Shown: positions 46,488 through 56,853 of the stretch, in pieces
How positions within the stretch are numbered: position 1 is the first letter of the stretch
Layout: every line of letters begins with the position of its first letter
Assembly: GCF_003996855.1 (NCBI RefSeq)
Contig: NZ_NRQY01000001.1
Coordinates: 1,440,230-1,504,229, forward strand
Length of the DNA stretch: 64,000 nucleotides
Source of the DNA: Morganella morganii
GTDB lineage: Bacteria; Pseudomonadota; Gammaproteobacteria; Enterobacterales; Enterobacteriaceae
Direction: 5' to 3'
Program-made: the position numbers and the translations under genes
The notes under the pieces: model-generated
What the model was told of the DNA's origin: nothing
What the model saw: the letters and a program-made list of their open reading frames with translations, nothing else
Database searches by the model: none

Positions 46488-48434
46488 CTATTCCCGCGCC
46501 AGTGCATCGATAGGATCAAGTTTGGCCGCATTTCTGGCAGGCAGAAAACCAAAAATGATCCCGATCGCTGTTGAACAGAGTACAGCACTGACAATCGCCG
46601 CCGGCCGGAAGACAAACTCCCAGTCCGGCAGTGCCATTTTGGCGGCAAAGGCAATGGAGTAAGACAGCCCCAGGCCGATAGCGCCGCCCATCAGACACAC
46701 CAGCACCGCCTCGATCAGAAACTGCTGCATCACATCCCCCGCCCGTGCACCGACCGCCATGCGGATACCGATTTCGCGGGTACGTTCTGTCACGCTCACC
46801 AGCATGATATTCATCACGCCAATCCCCCCGACCACCAGCGAGATTACCGCCACCAGCGTCAGGAAAAGCTGCATGGTGGTTGTGGTTTTATCCACGGTTT
46901 TCACAATGCTGTCGAGGTTATACGTGAAGGTATCCTGTTTGCCGTGGCGCAGTGTCATCAGCCGGACCAGCTGCTCTTCCGTATTATTGGTGTTGTAACC
47001 GTCACGGATACGCACGGAGATCATATCCAGATAATTACGCTGCATCAGCCGCCCGGTCAGGGTGGTGTACGGCATCCAGACCTGTAAGGTTTGCGAGTTA
47101 CCGAACATGGATTTGCGATCCGCAATCACGCCGACCACCGTTGCAGGCATATTGCCCACCAGCAGCGTTTCCCCGACCACATTCTTCTGATGAGGAAAGA
47201 GTTTGCGTTTGGTATTCATGTCGATGATAACAACCTGAGAGCGGCGTTCATACATCTCAGGCTGGAATGCACGTCCTTCGCCGAAACGCATGTCATACAC
47301 CGTGAAAAAGTCCGGCCCGATCCCGGTGATGCGGGCAGCTGAGTCGATATTTCCGCGGCGCAGACGCGCATTACTCCCGATTTCCGCAGAAGCCGCATAG
47401 ACATACGGCTGCTGACGGATCACATCCACATCGCCGGGTTTGAGGGATTGCAGATCCTGTCCCGGATCACTGCCGAAGTCTTTGCCGGGATAGACAAAAA
47501 TGGTGTTGGTGCCGATGGATTTGATATCAGACAGCACAAGGGCTTTGGCGGCATCACCAATCACCAGAATGGTCACCACGGAGGCAATCCCGATAATAAT
47601 GCCCAGCATCGTGAGCAGTGTCCGCATCTTATTGACTACCATCGCCCGCCACGCCATCAGCAGCGCTTCATTAAAGCGACCGAAAAAGCGACTGAACGCA
47701 CTGCTTTTCAGACGGGGTTTTGCCGCCGAGGTTTTCGCCTGCGGATTGATTACCGCCCCGCTGTCACTGAGGATACGCCCGTCCTTTATTTCAATGATCC
47801 GCGCTGCCTGTGCGGCAATGACCGGATCATGGGTGACGATAATCACCGTATGCCCCTGCTCACAGAGCTGGTGGAGGATCGCCATCATTTCTTTGCCCGA
47901 CTGGCTGTCGAGCGCACCGGTCGGTTCATCCGCGAGGATCACTTCACCGCCGTTCATCAGAGCACGGGCAATACTGACACGCTGCTGCTGCCCGCCGGAA
48001 AGCTGCCCCGGCCGGTAAATCAGCCGATCACCCAGCCCCAGTCGCTGCAACAGCTCTGCTGCCCGTTCGCGGCGCTCGCGGGCACTCAGTCCGGCATAAA
48101 TGGCCGGCATTTCCACATTCTGTTCCGCACTGAGGTGGGATAACAGATGATAGCGCTGGAAAATAAAGCCGAAATGCTCACGGCGCAGTGCCGCCAGTTC
48201 ATCACCGCTCAGTTCTGCCGTGTTCTTTCCGGCGACAAAATAGTGACCATCACTCGGCGTGTCCAGACAGCCGAGGATATTCATCAGCGTGGATTTACCG
48301 GAGCCGGACTGGCCGATAATCGCCACCATTTCACCGGCGCGGATAGTCAGTGAGACATCATCCAGTACCGTGACACTGCTGTCACCGGAAGGATAACGGC
48401 GGTAAATATTCCGCAGTTCTAATAATGCGCTCAT
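46488..48434 (-). CDS. macB: Macrolide export ATP-binding/permease protein MacB
   Basis: MacB is the inner-membrane ABC component of the MacAB-TolC efflux pump, which exports macrolides, toxins and heme precursors in E. coli. It is 648 residues, as in E. coli. The N-terminal ATPase domain has GQSGSGKST at 41-49, LSGGQQQR and VILADEPTGALD. One membrane helix near 275-295 precedes a large periplasmic domain, and three C-terminal helices with the FtsX fold (IGVMNIMLVSVTERTREIGIR) follow. Its start lies 3 bp after the macA stop. Confidence 0.97.
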   Translation of the reverse strand: MSALLELRNIYRRYPSGDSSVTVLDDVSLTIRAGEMVAIIGQSGSGKSTLMNILGCLDTPSDGHYFVAGKNTAELSGDELAALRREHFGFIFQRYHLLSHLSAEQNVEMPAIYAGLSARERRERAAELLQRLGLGDRLIYRPGQLSGGQQQRVSIARALMNGGEVILADEPTGALDSQSGKEMMAILHQLCEQGHTVIIVTHDPVIAAQAARIIEIKDGRILSDSGAVINPQAKTSAAKPRLKSSAFSRFFGRFNEALLMAWRAMVVNKMRTLLTMLGIIIGIASVVTILVIGDAAKALVLSDIKSIGTNTIFVYPGKDFGSDPGQDLQSLKPGDVDVIRQQPYVYAASAEIGSNARLRRGNIDSAARITGIGPDFFTVYDMRFGEGRAFQPEMYERRSQVVIIDMNTKRKLFPHQKNVVGETLLVGNMPATVVGVIADRKSMFGNSQTLQVWMPYTTLTGRLMQRNYLDMISVRIRDGYNTNNTEEQLVRLMTLRHGKQDTFTYNLDSIVKTVDKTTTTMQLFLTLVAVISLVVGGIGVMNIMLVSVTERTREIGIRMAVGARAGDVMQQFLIEAVLVCLMGGAIGLGLSYSIAFAAKMALPDWEFVFRPAAIVSAVLCSTAIGIIFGFLPARNAAKLDPIDALARE

Positions 48435-48437
48435 GAA

Positions 48438-49571
48438 TTATCCTGCTGTGCCGTCATCAATACCGGTGACCACTTTCTCATGCTCCGCCAGGCCTTTTAC
48501 CACCTCAGCTTCCACATCATTACGGGTACCAAGTGTCACCTGACGGGTTTCCGGCTGATTATTCACCAGTACCTGTACTTCATATTCGGTCGGGGAAATC
48601 TCTTTACCCAGCGCCGCCAGCGGAATTTTCAGTACATTTTCGCGGTTTTCCAGCGCGATAGTCACCTGGGCGGTCATGTCCAGTTTCAGAACATGCTGCG
48701 GGTTCGGCACTTCAAAGCGCGCATAATAGAAAATGGCGTCATTGATTTTCTGCGGTTTCGGCAGGATATCGGTGATCACGCCACTGAAGGATTTATCCGG
48801 CGCACCCAGTACACTGAACGTGGCTTTCTGGCCCGGTTTCAGCCAGACCACATCCGCCTCTGAAACTTCTGCTTTCACCAGCATCGTATCGAGATCTGCG
48901 AGAGACAGAATAGTCGGCGCCTGCTGCATGGCAATCACCGTCTGGCCCTGTAATGTTTTCAGCTCCGTCACCACGCCGTCCATCGGCGCGCGGATATTGG
49001 TGTACTGCAAATCATTACGGGCGGTATCCAGGGTGGCCTGGTTGCGTGCCACCTGAGCTTTATAGGTGTCAATCGCCGCGCGCTGCACATCCATATTACG
49101 CCGCGCCTCATCCACATCCTGCTTTGAGATAACCTGTGTTTTTGACAGTGCCAGCCGCCGCTGATAGGTTGCCTGTGCAAAAGCATACTCCGCCTCTGCC
49201 TGCTTCAGCCGCGCTTTGATTTCACTGACAGTCTGCTCCGCCTCAATCACCACGTTCTGTGCTTTGACGGGGTCTATTACCGCCAGCAGATCCCCCTTCT
49301 TAACAAAGTCGCCCTCTTTGACATTCAGGGTCTGTAACTGTCCGTTGACCTGCGCACCGACATCCACCTTCTGCAATGCATCCAGCTTGCCGGTGGACAT
49401 CACTTTCTTTTCCAGTGTGCCGCGCTGCACATCTGCCGTCATATAGCTGACCGGCGCATCTTCGCGGGTAAAAAACCAGAAACCGCCGGCGATCAGAATG
49501 ATCAGAATGCCGGCGGTCAGTATTTTTTCTTTGAAACTGCTTTCATTAACACCTTTTTCCTCAGTTAGCAC
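48438..49571 (-). CDS. macA: Macrolide efflux periplasmic adaptor MacA
   Basis: MacA bridges MacB to TolC. Residues match the family from the membrane anchor (ILTAGILIILIAGGFWFF) through the lipoyl domain (KVDVGAQVNGQLQTLNVKEGD), the alpha-hairpin and the beta-barrel. The start is uncertain. The only in-frame candidate is GTG at 49569-49571, inside the end of ybjD, giving 377 residues. A better placed ATG (49546) after GAGGAAAAAGG is out of frame; it would yield MKAVSKKKILTAG, similar to the basic E. coli N-terminus, if the A6 run at 49523-49528 were A7. Either the GTG is used or the 5' end carries a 1-bp contraction. Confidence 0.88.
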   Translation of the reverse strand: MLTEEKGVNESSFKEKILTAGILIILIAGGFWFFTREDAPVSYMTADVQRGTLEKKVMSTGKLDALQKVDVGAQVNGQLQTLNVKEGDFVKKGDLLAVIDPVKAQNVVIEAEQTVSEIKARLKQAEAEYAFAQATYQRRLALSKTQVISKQDVDEARRNMDVQRAAIDTYKAQVARNQATLDTARNDLQYTNIRAPMDGVVTELKTLQGQTVIAMQQAPTILSLADLDTMLVKAEVSEADVVWLKPGQKATFSVLGAPDKSFSGVITDILPKPQKINDAIFYYARFEVPNPQHVLKLDMTAQVTIALENRENVLKIPLAALGKEISPTEYEVQVLVNNQPETRQVTLGTRNDVEAEVVKGLAEHEKVVTGIDDGTAG

Positions 49572-51243
49572 GCCCTCTGGCGAGCCATGCCACGCGGGAG
49601 AACATCCGGCGCAGCAACAGCGGGATAGAATCCACACCCCGGCTCGCGGCATTATTGGCAATCGCAATCGCCAGATCCGGCTTTGAGGTGCGGTGAATTG
49701 CTTTGGTAATGACCCGGCGGGCCGGCATTTTAATATTTTCCGGAATATCCGCCACCTGGTGATACAGGCGGCTGAACCCCTCACGATATAAAAAATGCTC
49801 CATATCCGGTGCGGGCAGACGGGTCAGGCGATCCTGATCCACATCATTAAGCCCGGATGAAAAATGCGTGGCGGTGGCCGCGTATTTCTTACCGGCTTCG
49901 TCGCCGTCAACCAGCGTATGCCATTCTATACCCATTTTATTGGCAAACTTTAACAAAGGTTTAAGACCGCACTGGGCAAACTCAATCACTTTGATCCCTT
50001 CTGTCTCAAAGTAGTAATTACACTGTTTTGCCAAATCATTCATCAGCCAGATTTCCGTCTCCCCCTCCACCAGCAGCCAGCAGCGGGCAAACAGTGCGGA
50101 CGGGCGGTTAAAACGGATATGAAATGAGATACGCCGCAGCTCTTCCGGCGACAGATGATTTTCCCCCAGGCGGTAAGCGGCGACGCGGGTGGATTCCCGC
50201 ACCAGACGGCAGATATCATGAATCGGTACCAGTGAGAGCAATTCGCCTGAGTTAGTGGTGGTAATGCGCTGTAAGGAAAACAGGTTGAGTAATCCCCATG
50301 CCACCGACAACATGATCGGGTGCAGACGGGTTTCCGGGTCTTCCGTAATAATAATCGGGCGGGCATACGGGTCGAGTTTCAGCCCGCTGTTGGACTGAAG
50401 CAGCGCGGCAAACATACCGAGGATAATCAGTCGCACATTGCGCTGATTGGGACCTGCCACCACACGGTTAATTCCTTCCAGCGCCTGCCATGCCCGCTGA
50501 CGCGGTTCGATATTCAGCCGCCGTGCCTTGCGGCGATCGAGCAGATATTCCCCCTGCTCGGCAAAGTAGTGGCTGAGCAGCTGTTTCATGGCCTCAAGGC
50601 CGTCCTGCAAATCATCATTGGAGAGTGTCTGCGGGTTGCTCACCAGGGCGCGGGTCAGATCCGCCATCCGGTTATTGAACGTTTCGGTCTGTGTGCGGAG
50701 ATCATATTCCTCATCCTCACAATCAGGCACATTTTTTCTCAGACCGCGCATAAAACGGGCATCCCGCAAACGCAGCACCGGATAGAGACGGATAATCTCG
50801 CTGATAAACTTATCGGTTTCCGCCGGCAGCAGCGGTTCGCCCGCCTCATCCAGAAATGTGCGCTGACAGGTAATGGTGTTGTCATCCGCCAGATCCGCAC
50901 TGACACGGTAGTTGATTCGCTGATATTCATCTCCGTTGGCGCGCCACAGCGGCGCCAGTTCACGGAAACGGCGGGAGCGGAAACGTCCCGGCCGGGTTTC
51001 ACGGAATATCAGAACAATCTGTAAATGGCGGACAGGCCCTGCTTCACTGTCAGCGGCATGATAAAAATCACTCAGGATAAATTTTGCATTCAGTGCCTGC
51101 GGAGACAGCGTCAGCGTCAGGGCATCCAGCAGACTGGATTTCCCCCATGCGTTTTCACCAATCAGCACCGTATTGCCGGTCAGTGGTAATGACAGGCGGT
51201 TAATACCGCGAAAACCCAGAATTTCCACTCTTTCCAGAATCAT
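49561..51243 (-). CDS. ybjD: OLD-family ATP-dependent nuclease YbjD
   Basis: YbjD belongs to the OLD family, which joins an ABC-type ATPase to a Toprim nuclease. It is 560 residues (E. coli 552). Walker A is GENAWGKSS at 29-37; the signature region is near LLIIL and TEDPETRLHP, and TTNSGELLSLVP follows. The Toprim part has LVEGETEIW and HTLVDGDEAGKK, with the Glu and Asp that bind metal. No associated GajB-like helicase is present, so this is a class 1-type single gene, and its role is unknown. Its 3' end abuts or overlaps macA. Confidence 0.93.
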   Translation of the reverse strand: MILERVEILGFRGINRLSLPLTGNTVLIGENAWGKSSLLDALTLTLSPQALNAKFILSDFYHAADSEAGPVRHLQIVLIFRETRPGRFRSRRFRELAPLWRANGDEYQRINYRVSADLADDNTITCQRTFLDEAGEPLLPAETDKFISEIIRLYPVLRLRDARFMRGLRKNVPDCEDEEYDLRTQTETFNNRMADLTRALVSNPQTLSNDDLQDGLEAMKQLLSHYFAEQGEYLLDRRKARRLNIEPRQRAWQALEGINRVVAGPNQRNVRLIILGMFAALLQSNSGLKLDPYARPIIITEDPETRLHPIMLSVAWGLLNLFSLQRITTTNSGELLSLVPIHDICRLVRESTRVAAYRLGENHLSPEELRRISFHIRFNRPSALFARCWLLVEGETEIWLMNDLAKQCNYYFETEGIKVIEFAQCGLKPLLKFANKMGIEWHTLVDGDEAGKKYAATATHFSSGLNDVDQDRLTRLPAPDMEHFLYREGFSRLYHQVADIPENIKMPARRVITKAIHRTSKPDLAIAIANNAASRGVDSIPLLLRRMFSRVAWLARGRAN

Positions 51244-51467
51244 AGTTCCCTCACTGTTTGCCGGATACCGCCTGTGTTATGACAATAATGATCACAATAA
51301 AGTATTATCACAATGTAATAAATAAAAACGGTTTTGACTTATACTAAACATGAAAACAGAGGGATACGTAGCAATTCTGGTGAGAATGCCGCTATAATCG
51401 GCTGCTTTTTAATCAGGCACTGACACGAACGCAAGAAAGACGGCATTATTTTACGGAAACAACGCAC

Positions 51468-52367
51468 ATGTATTCAGGGTTATTAATTATTCTCGCACCG
51501 CTTATTGCGGGTTATCTCATCCCGGTCAGCAGCACGGCACTGAAAAAAATAATCGGCCGCAGCCTGAGCGCGATGGTGTATGTGATACTGTTTCTGATGG
51601 GGATCAGTCTGGCACTGGTGGAAAACCTCGGGGCGAATCTGCTGGTGATAGTGCAGTACACACTGACATTCTCCGTGGTAGTTCTGGGCTGCAATCTCGC
51701 CGGATTGTTTTTATACGGCAAAAAATACCCGTGGCAGGTGCCGGCTCACAAACAGCAAAAACCGCCTTCCCGCCTGCATATGGTACTGGAATCGCTGCAA
51801 CTGTGCGGTGTGCTGCTGGCCGGCTTTGCCACCGGGTTATTCGGCTGGTCATTTCTCTCCTTTGCCGGAGCCGCCAGTGAATACGCCCTGATTTTTCTGC
51901 TGTTCCTGGTCGGTATCCAGCTGCGCAACAGTGGTATGACGCTGCGCCAGATCCTGATTAACCGCCGCGGCATGCTGGTTTCCCTGATTGTGGCGGCCAC
52001 CTCACTACTCGGCGGCGCACTCGCGGCGCTGATTGCCGGGCTGCCGGTCAAAACCGGGATGGCGCTCTCCTCCGGCTTCGGCTGGTATTCGCTGTCCGGT
52101 ATTCTGCTGACCGACGCATTCGGTCCGGTACTCGGCAGTGTCGGCTTCTTTAACGACCTGGCACGGGAAATTGCCGCGATTATGCTGATCCCGCTGCTGA
52201 TCAACCGCCACCGCGCAGCCGCCCTCGGCCTCGGCGGCGCCACCACGATGGACTTTACCCTGCCGGTATTGCAGCGCAGCGGCGGTGTGTCGATTGTCCC
52301 GGCCGCGATTGTGCACGGCTTTGTTCTCAGTCTGTTTGCACCGGTGCTGATAGCCCTGTTTACCTGA
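51468..52367 (+). CDS. lysO: Lysine exporter LysO (YbjE)
   Basis: LysO exports L-lysine and mediates thialysine resistance in E. coli, where ArgP controls it. It is 299 residues, the same length as E. coli. About eight to nine membrane segments are visible. Conserved stretches are LLFLVGIQLRNSGMTLRQI, SGFGWYSLSGILLTDAFGPVLGS and MDFTLPVLQRSGG, with charged residues inside membrane segments. It is divergent from ybjD, and 13 bp separates it from ybjT, so these two are probably co-transcribed. Confidence 0.95.
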   Translation: MYSGLLIILAPLIAGYLIPVSSTALKKIIGRSLSAMVYVILFLMGISLALVENLGANLLVIVQYTLTFSVVVLGCNLAGLFLYGKKYPWQVPAHKQQKPPSRLHMVLESLQLCGVLLAGFATGLFGWSFLSFAGAASEYALIFLLFLVGIQLRNSGMTLRQILINRRGMLVSLIVAATSLLGGALAALIAGLPVKTGMALSSGFGWYSLSGILLTDAFGPVLGSVGFFNDLAREIAAIMLIPLLINRHRAAALGLGGATTMDFTLPVLQRSGGVSIVPAAIVHGFVLSLFAPVLIALFT

Positions 52368-52380
52368 AGAGTGAAAATGT

Positions 52381-53829
52381 ATGCCACAACAACGGATTTT
52401 AGTGCTGGGTGCCAGCGGTTATGTCGGACAGAATCTTATCCCACAGCTGATAGCCGCCGGTCATCAGGTCACCGCCGCCGCCCGCCGGGTGGAGTGGATG
52501 CTGGCGCAGGGCTGGAAAAACACCCGCTGCTGCTATGCGGATTTGTATGATAAATCCACCCTGAAAACTCTTTTTCAGGATATCGATGTGGTGTATTACC
52601 TCGTCCACAGTATGACGGATGAGGCAGATTTACTGGCACGCGAACGCCTGGCAGCGGAAAACGTACAGGAAATGCTGAATAAATCCGCTGTACGCGAAGT
52701 GATTTACCTGAGCGCCATGCAGCACAGAGACAGCGACTCCCCGCATCTCGCTGCCCGCAGGCTGACCGGTGAAATTCTCGCAGACAGCCGCGTGCCGGTC
52801 ACCGAGATCCGCGCCGCTATTATTGTCGGTCCCGGCTCAGCGGCGTTTGAAATCATGCGCGACATGGTGTACAACCTGCCCATCCTCACCCCGCCGCGCT
52901 GGGCACGCTCAAAATCCTCACCGGTGGCACTGGAAAACCTGCTCAATTACCTGACCGGCCTCCTCTCCCACCCGGCAACCGGCAACCGCCACTTTGATGC
53001 CACCGGGCCGGATTACCTCAGCTATCTGGAGATGTTCCGTCATTTTATTACCATCAGCGGCAAAAAGCGGCTGATGCTCCCGCTGCCTATCCCGCTGCGG
53101 CTGATTTCAGTTCACTTTCTGCGGCTGATCACCACGGTGCCGGAAGGGATTGCCAAAGAGCTGATTATGGGACTGAAATATGATCTTCCCGGCGACGGAA
53201 AACCGCTTCAGGCGCTGATCCCGCAGACGCTGCTCAGCTTCGATGATGCCGTGCGCAAGACCCTTAAGGATGAAGCGGATGCTGTGGATAATGAGGACTG
53301 GGGTTATGACCCGGAAGTCCGCGCCCGCTGGCGGCCGGGATTCGGTTTCTATCCCAAACAGGCCGGATTTACCCTGAATACCTCAGCTTCCGCTGATGCG
53401 CTGTGGCACGTTGTGCAGCAGATTGGCGGCAAAGACGGTTATTTCTACGCTAATTTTCTGTGGTCTGTCCGCGCCCGGCTGGATGACCTGTGCGGCAATA
53501 AAATCACCTACGGTCGCCCGGATCGCGACACACTGGAACCGGGGGATAGAATCGACGGCTGGAAAGTGATCACCGTAAAACCCCAGCAGCAGCTCTCCCT
53601 GCTGTTCGGCATGAAAGCCCCGGGACTGGGACGACTGACGTTTACTATCCGCGACCACGGTCATCAGCGGGAACTGGATGTCCGCGCCTGGTGGCATCCG
53701 GCCGGATTCAGCGGGCTGCTCTACTGGTTCGCCATGATGCCTGCTCATTTATTCATCTTTAAAGGCATGGCGAAAACTATCATCAAACGGGCGGCAGCAT
53801 ACGCGCTCCCCGCATCTGAGAAAACATAA
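52381..53829 (+). CDS. ybjT: YbjT, NAD(P)-binding SDR-like protein with DUF2867
   Basis: This is a 482-residue orthologue of E. coli YbjT (476). The N-terminal half is an atypical short-chain dehydrogenase with the Rossmann signature GASGYVGQ (10-17) and a NmrA-like core. The C-terminal part, from about residue 320, is DUF2867, with KQAGFTLNTSASADALWHVVQQIGG and WWHPAGFSGLLYWFAMMPAHLFIFKGMA, and a membrane-like segment at its end. The reaction is unknown. Position right after lysO differs from K-12, where ltaE, poxB, hcp and hcr intervene. Confidence 0.9.
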   Translation: MPQQRILVLGASGYVGQNLIPQLIAAGHQVTAAARRVEWMLAQGWKNTRCCYADLYDKSTLKTLFQDIDVVYYLVHSMTDEADLLARERLAAENVQEMLNKSAVREVIYLSAMQHRDSDSPHLAARRLTGEILADSRVPVTEIRAAIIVGPGSAAFEIMRDMVYNLPILTPPRWARSKSSPVALENLLNYLTGLLSHPATGNRHFDATGPDYLSYLEMFRHFITISGKKRLMLPLPIPLRLISVHFLRLITTVPEGIAKELIMGLKYDLPGDGKPLQALIPQTLLSFDDAVRKTLKDEADAVDNEDWGYDPEVRARWRPGFGFYPKQAGFTLNTSASADALWHVVQQIGGKDGYFYANFLWSVRARLDDLCGNKITYGRPDRDTLEPGDRIDGWKVITVKPQQQLSLLFGMKAPGLGRLTFTIRDHGHQRELDVRAWWHPAGFSGLLYWFAMMPAHLFIFKGMAKTIIKRAAAYALPASEKT

Positions 53830-53883
53830 TCACTCAGTAAAAGTTATTAGTTTGCTTTTTTAGTAGTTTTTTATGCAGAAATA

Positions 53884-53901
53884 ATTGCATATTTATTCTT
53901 A
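53884..53901 (+). promoter_or_regulatory. Possible ARG box upstream of artP
   Basis: TGCATATTTATTCT at 53886-53899 matches the ArgR half-box pattern TGAATWWWWATTCA at 12 of 14 positions and lies 50 bp before artP. A second box at the usual 21-bp spacing is not clear. In E. coli ArgR represses artPIQM. Confidence 0.4.
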
Positions 53902-53947
53902 CGGCGTTAGTATTCACTCAACGTCACTGAGTATGCAGAATTACAGC

Positions 53948-54676
53948 ATGAGTATTCAATTAAAAAACATCAATTGCTTTTACGGACAGCATCAGGCGCT
54001 GTTTGATATCAACCTGGAATGTGGTGCAGGCGAAACCATGGTACTGCTCGGGCCGAGCGGTGCCGGTAAGAGTTCGCTGCTGCGGGCACTGAACCTGCTT
54101 GAAATGCCGCGCTCCGGTGAACTGACTATTGCGGATCACCATTTTGACTTTACCACCACGCCGTCTGCCAAAGAGATCCGTTCTCTGCGTCAGAACGTCG
54201 GTATGGTGTTCCAGCAGTATAACCTGTGGCCGCATCTGACCGTCATGGATAACCTGACAGAAGCGCCGATCCGGGTACTGGGTCTGACCAGAGAAGCCGC
54301 CCTGGCAAAAGCTGAAAAGCTGCTGGCACGTCTGCGTCTGACCGATTTTGCAAACCGTTTCCCGCTGCATTTATCCGGCGGACAGCAGCAGCGTGTGGCG
54401 ATTGCCCGCGCCCTGATGATGGAACCGCAGGTGCTGTTATTCGATGAACCGACAGCGGCACTGGACCCGGAGATTACCTCCCAGGTCGTCGATATTATTA
54501 AAGAGCTGTCGCAGACCGGGATTACCCAGGTGATTGTGACTCACGAAGTGGATATCGCCCGTAAAACCGCCAGTAAAGTGGTGTATATGGAAAACGGCCG
54601 CATCGTGGAACAGGGCGGCGCGCAATGCTTTACCACGCCGCAGACAGAGGCATTTGCCGGTTATCTGTCACACTGA
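53948..54676 (+). CDS. artP: Arginine ABC transporter ATPase ArtP
   Basis: ArtP powers the ArtPQM arginine importer. I chose the ATG giving [20 protein letters not shown], matching E. coli at 242 residues; upstream in-frame codons are not conserved. Walker A is GPSGAGKSS at 35-43, signature LSGGQQQR and Walker [13 protein letters not shown]. artI follows after 39 bp. Gene order artP-artI-artQ-artM is that of E. coli. Confidence 0.97.
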   Translation: MSIQLKNINCFYGQHQALFDINLECGAGETMVLLGPSGAGKSSLLRALNLLEMPRSGELTIADHHFDFTTTPSAKEIRSLRQNVGMVFQQYNLWPHLTVMDNLTEAPIRVLGLTREAALAKAEKLLARLRLTDFANRFPLHLSGGQQQRVAIARALMMEPQVLLFDEPTAALDPEITSQVVDIIKELSQTGITQVIVTHEVDIARKTASKVVYMENGRIVEQGGAQCFTTPQTEAFAGYLSH

Positions 54677-54715
54677 TTATTTTCTGCCACTGAACATTAA
54701 AAATAGGATGTTGCT

Positions 54716-55450
54716 ATGAAAAAACTGGTTATTGCCGCATTAATCGGCGCGTTTGCTTTCTCCGCAGCGGCGGCAGAAAAAGAAAAAATCCGTTTCGCTA
54801 CAGAAGCAAGCTACGCCCCTTTTGAAACCGTGAATGAGAAAAACGAAATCGTCGGGTTTGATGTGGATCTGGCTCAGGCGATGTGTGCCAAAATCGACGC
54901 GGAATGCACCTTTACCAACCAGGCCTTTGACAGCCTGATCCCGAGCCTGAAATACAAGCGTTTTGATGCGCTGATGGCCGGGATTGACGTAACGCCGGAG
55001 CGTCAGAAGCAGGTTGATTTCACCAATACCTATTATGATAACTCTGCTGTTTTCGTTGCAGTTGCGGGCAAATTTGATAGCATTGACAGCCTCAAAGGGA
55101 AACAGATTGGCATCCAGAACGGCACCACGCATCAGAAATACCTGATGGAGCAGTTTAAGGACATGAAAATTGTACCTTATGAAAGCTACCAGAACGCGGT
55201 ACTGGATCTGAAAGGCGGACGTATTGACGCTGTCTTCGGTGACACAGCTGTTATCAATGAATGGCTGAAGAGCAACGACAATCTGAAAACTGTGGGTGAG
55301 CGTGTCACCGATCCGGAATATTTCGGCACCGGTCTGGCTATTGCGGTCCGTAAAGGCAACAGCGAGCTGAAAGACAAACTCAACAAGGCGCTTGGTGAGG
55401 TCAAAGCGGACGGTACTTACGATACCCTCTATAAGAAATGGTTTGAGTAA
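54716..55450 (+). CDS. artI: Arginine ABC transporter substrate-binding protein ArtI
   Basis: ArtI binds substrate in the periplasm for ArtQM. The 244-residue precursor has a signal peptide MKKLVIAALIGAFAFSAAAA ending near the EKEK start of the mature part. FATEASYAPFE, VGFDVDLAQAMCAKI, QAFDSLIPSLKYKRFDALMAGI and FGDTAVINEWLK fit family SBP_bac_3. The position between artP and artQ and the FATEASY start favour ArtI over its paralogue ArtJ, which is not present in the window. Confidence 0.94.
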   Translation: MKKLVIAALIGAFAFSAAAAEKEKIRFATEASYAPFETVNEKNEIVGFDVDLAQAMCAKIDAECTFTNQAFDSLIPSLKYKRFDALMAGIDVTPERQKQVDFTNTYYDNSAVFVAVAGKFDSIDSLKGKQIGIQNGTTHQKYLMEQFKDMKIVPYESYQNAVLDLKGGRIDAVFGDTAVINEWLKSNDNLKTVGERVTDPEYFGTGLAIAVRKGNSELKDKLNKALGEVKADGTYDTLYKKWFE

Positions 55451-55465
55451 TAACATAAAAAATTA

Positions 55466-56170
55466 ATGAACGATTTTCTTTCTTTAACAAGTGCCGCCGG
55501 GGTAACCGTCGGCCTTGCTGTTTCTGCACTCCTGATTGGTCTTGTGCTCGCGATGCTGTTTACCCTCTGGGAAAACGTACGCTGGAAACCTGTCGCCTTT
55601 GCCGGAACCTCTCTTGTCACACTTATCCGTGGATTACCTGAGCTGCTGGTAGTTCTGTTTGTCTATTACGGTACCCAGGAAGTGATTATCCGGCTGAGCG
55701 ACGGTATCAATCTGGGCTTCTTCACACTGACGCTTGAGATCGATAACGGCCCGTATGTGCCGATCTTCAGTGGCATCACCGCCCTCTCTCTGCTCTATGC
55801 CGCCTATGCTTCACAAACCCTGCGCGGTGCGCTGAAAGCCGTACCGGAGGGGCAGCGGGAAGCCGGTCAGGCACTCGGTCTGAGCCGTACCACCATTTTC
55901 CTGCGCTTCGTCATGCCGCAAATGTGGCGTCATTCCCTGCCGGGGCTGGGTAACCAGTGGCTGGTTCTGCTGAAAGATACCGCGCTGGTGTATCTGATTG
56001 GTATTAATGAGCTGATGCTGCAAACACAAAGCATTGCCCGCCGTACTGAAGAGCCATTCACCTGGTACAGCATTGTGGCACTTATCTACCTCGCCATTAC
56101 GCTGGTCAGTCAGTACATCCTCAAACGTATCGAACTGCGTACCACTCGTTTTGAACGGAGCGGCCAGTGA
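55466..56170 (+). CDS. artQ: Arginine ABC transporter permease ArtQ
   Basis: ArtQ is one of two permeases of the arginine importer. It is 234 residues (E. coli 238), with about five membrane helices. The EAA loop that contacts ArtP is near [28 protein letters not shown], and [14 protein letters not shown] is a conserved amino acid permease segment. Its TGA overlaps the GTG start of artM by 4 bp, so translation is coupled. Confidence 0.96.
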   Translation: MNDFLSLTSAAGVTVGLAVSALLIGLVLAMLFTLWENVRWKPVAFAGTSLVTLIRGLPELLVVLFVYYGTQEVIIRLSDGINLGFFTLTLEIDNGPYVPIFSGITALSLLYAAYASQTLRGALKAVPEGQREAGQALGLSRTTIFLRFVMPQMWRHSLPGLGNQWLVLLKDTALVYLIGINELMLQTQSIARRTEEPFTWYSIVALIYLAITLVSQYILKRIELRTTRFERSGQ

Positions 56171-56841
56171 GCATATTTGATTATATTCTTGCCGTATTAC
56201 CGGGCCTGCCGGTCAGTCTGTCGCTGACCTTTGCCGCACTGGTCACGGCGTTTCTGCTGTCAGTATTATTCACACTGATACTCTCTCTCAAACCCCGGAT
56301 TCTGACGCCGCTGGTCAAAGGGTATATCACCCTGTTTACCGGTACGCCGCTGCTGGTCCAGTTTTTCCTGATTTATTTCGGCCCCGCACAGTTTGAAGGG
56401 CTGAAAGACTATCCGCTGCTGTGGGAACTGATGTCCTCCCCGTGGCTCTGCGCTATGGTGACACTGGCACTGAACAGTGCGGCCTATTCAACACTGCTGT
56501 TCTACGGTGCGGTGAAAGCAATCCCTCAGGGTCAGTGGCAATCCTGCCAGGCGCTGGGGATGTCACAAAAGCAGACCATGCGGATTATCCTGCCGTATGC
56601 CTTTAAACGTGCCTTATCATCCTATTCCAACGAAGTGGTGCTGATCTTCAAAAGTACCTCTCTGGCCACGACGATTTCATTACTTGAAGTGATGGGTTAC
56701 AGCCGCCGCCTGTTTGGTCAGGATTACGATCTGAATGTCTTTATTGCCGCCGGGATTATTTATCTGGCTGTCAACAGCCTGCTGACGCTGGCGATGCGTC
56801 TGATTGAACGCCGGGCGCTGGCATTCGAACACCGTAGCTGA
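56167..56841 (+). CDS. artM: Arginine ABC transporter permease ArtM
   Basis: ArtM is the second permease. It is 224 residues (E. coli 222) and starts at a GTG ([20 protein letters not shown]) within the artQ stop (GTGA). Membrane helices flank the EAA loop [26 protein letters not shown]. The gene ends at a strong hairpin; in E. coli artJ follows here, but rlmC follows in this window. Confidence 0.96.
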   Translation: MSIFDYILAVLPGLPVSLSLTFAALVTAFLLSVLFTLILSLKPRILTPLVKGYITLFTGTPLLVQFFLIYFGPAQFEGLKDYPLLWELMSSPWLCAMVTLALNSAAYSTLLFYGAVKAIPQGQWQSCQALGMSQKQTMRIILPYAFKRALSSYSNEVVLIFKSTSLATTISLLEVMGYSRRLFGQDYDLNVFIAAGIIYLAVNSLLTLAMRLIERRALAFEHRS

Positions 56842-56853
56842 TCCGCTCATACA

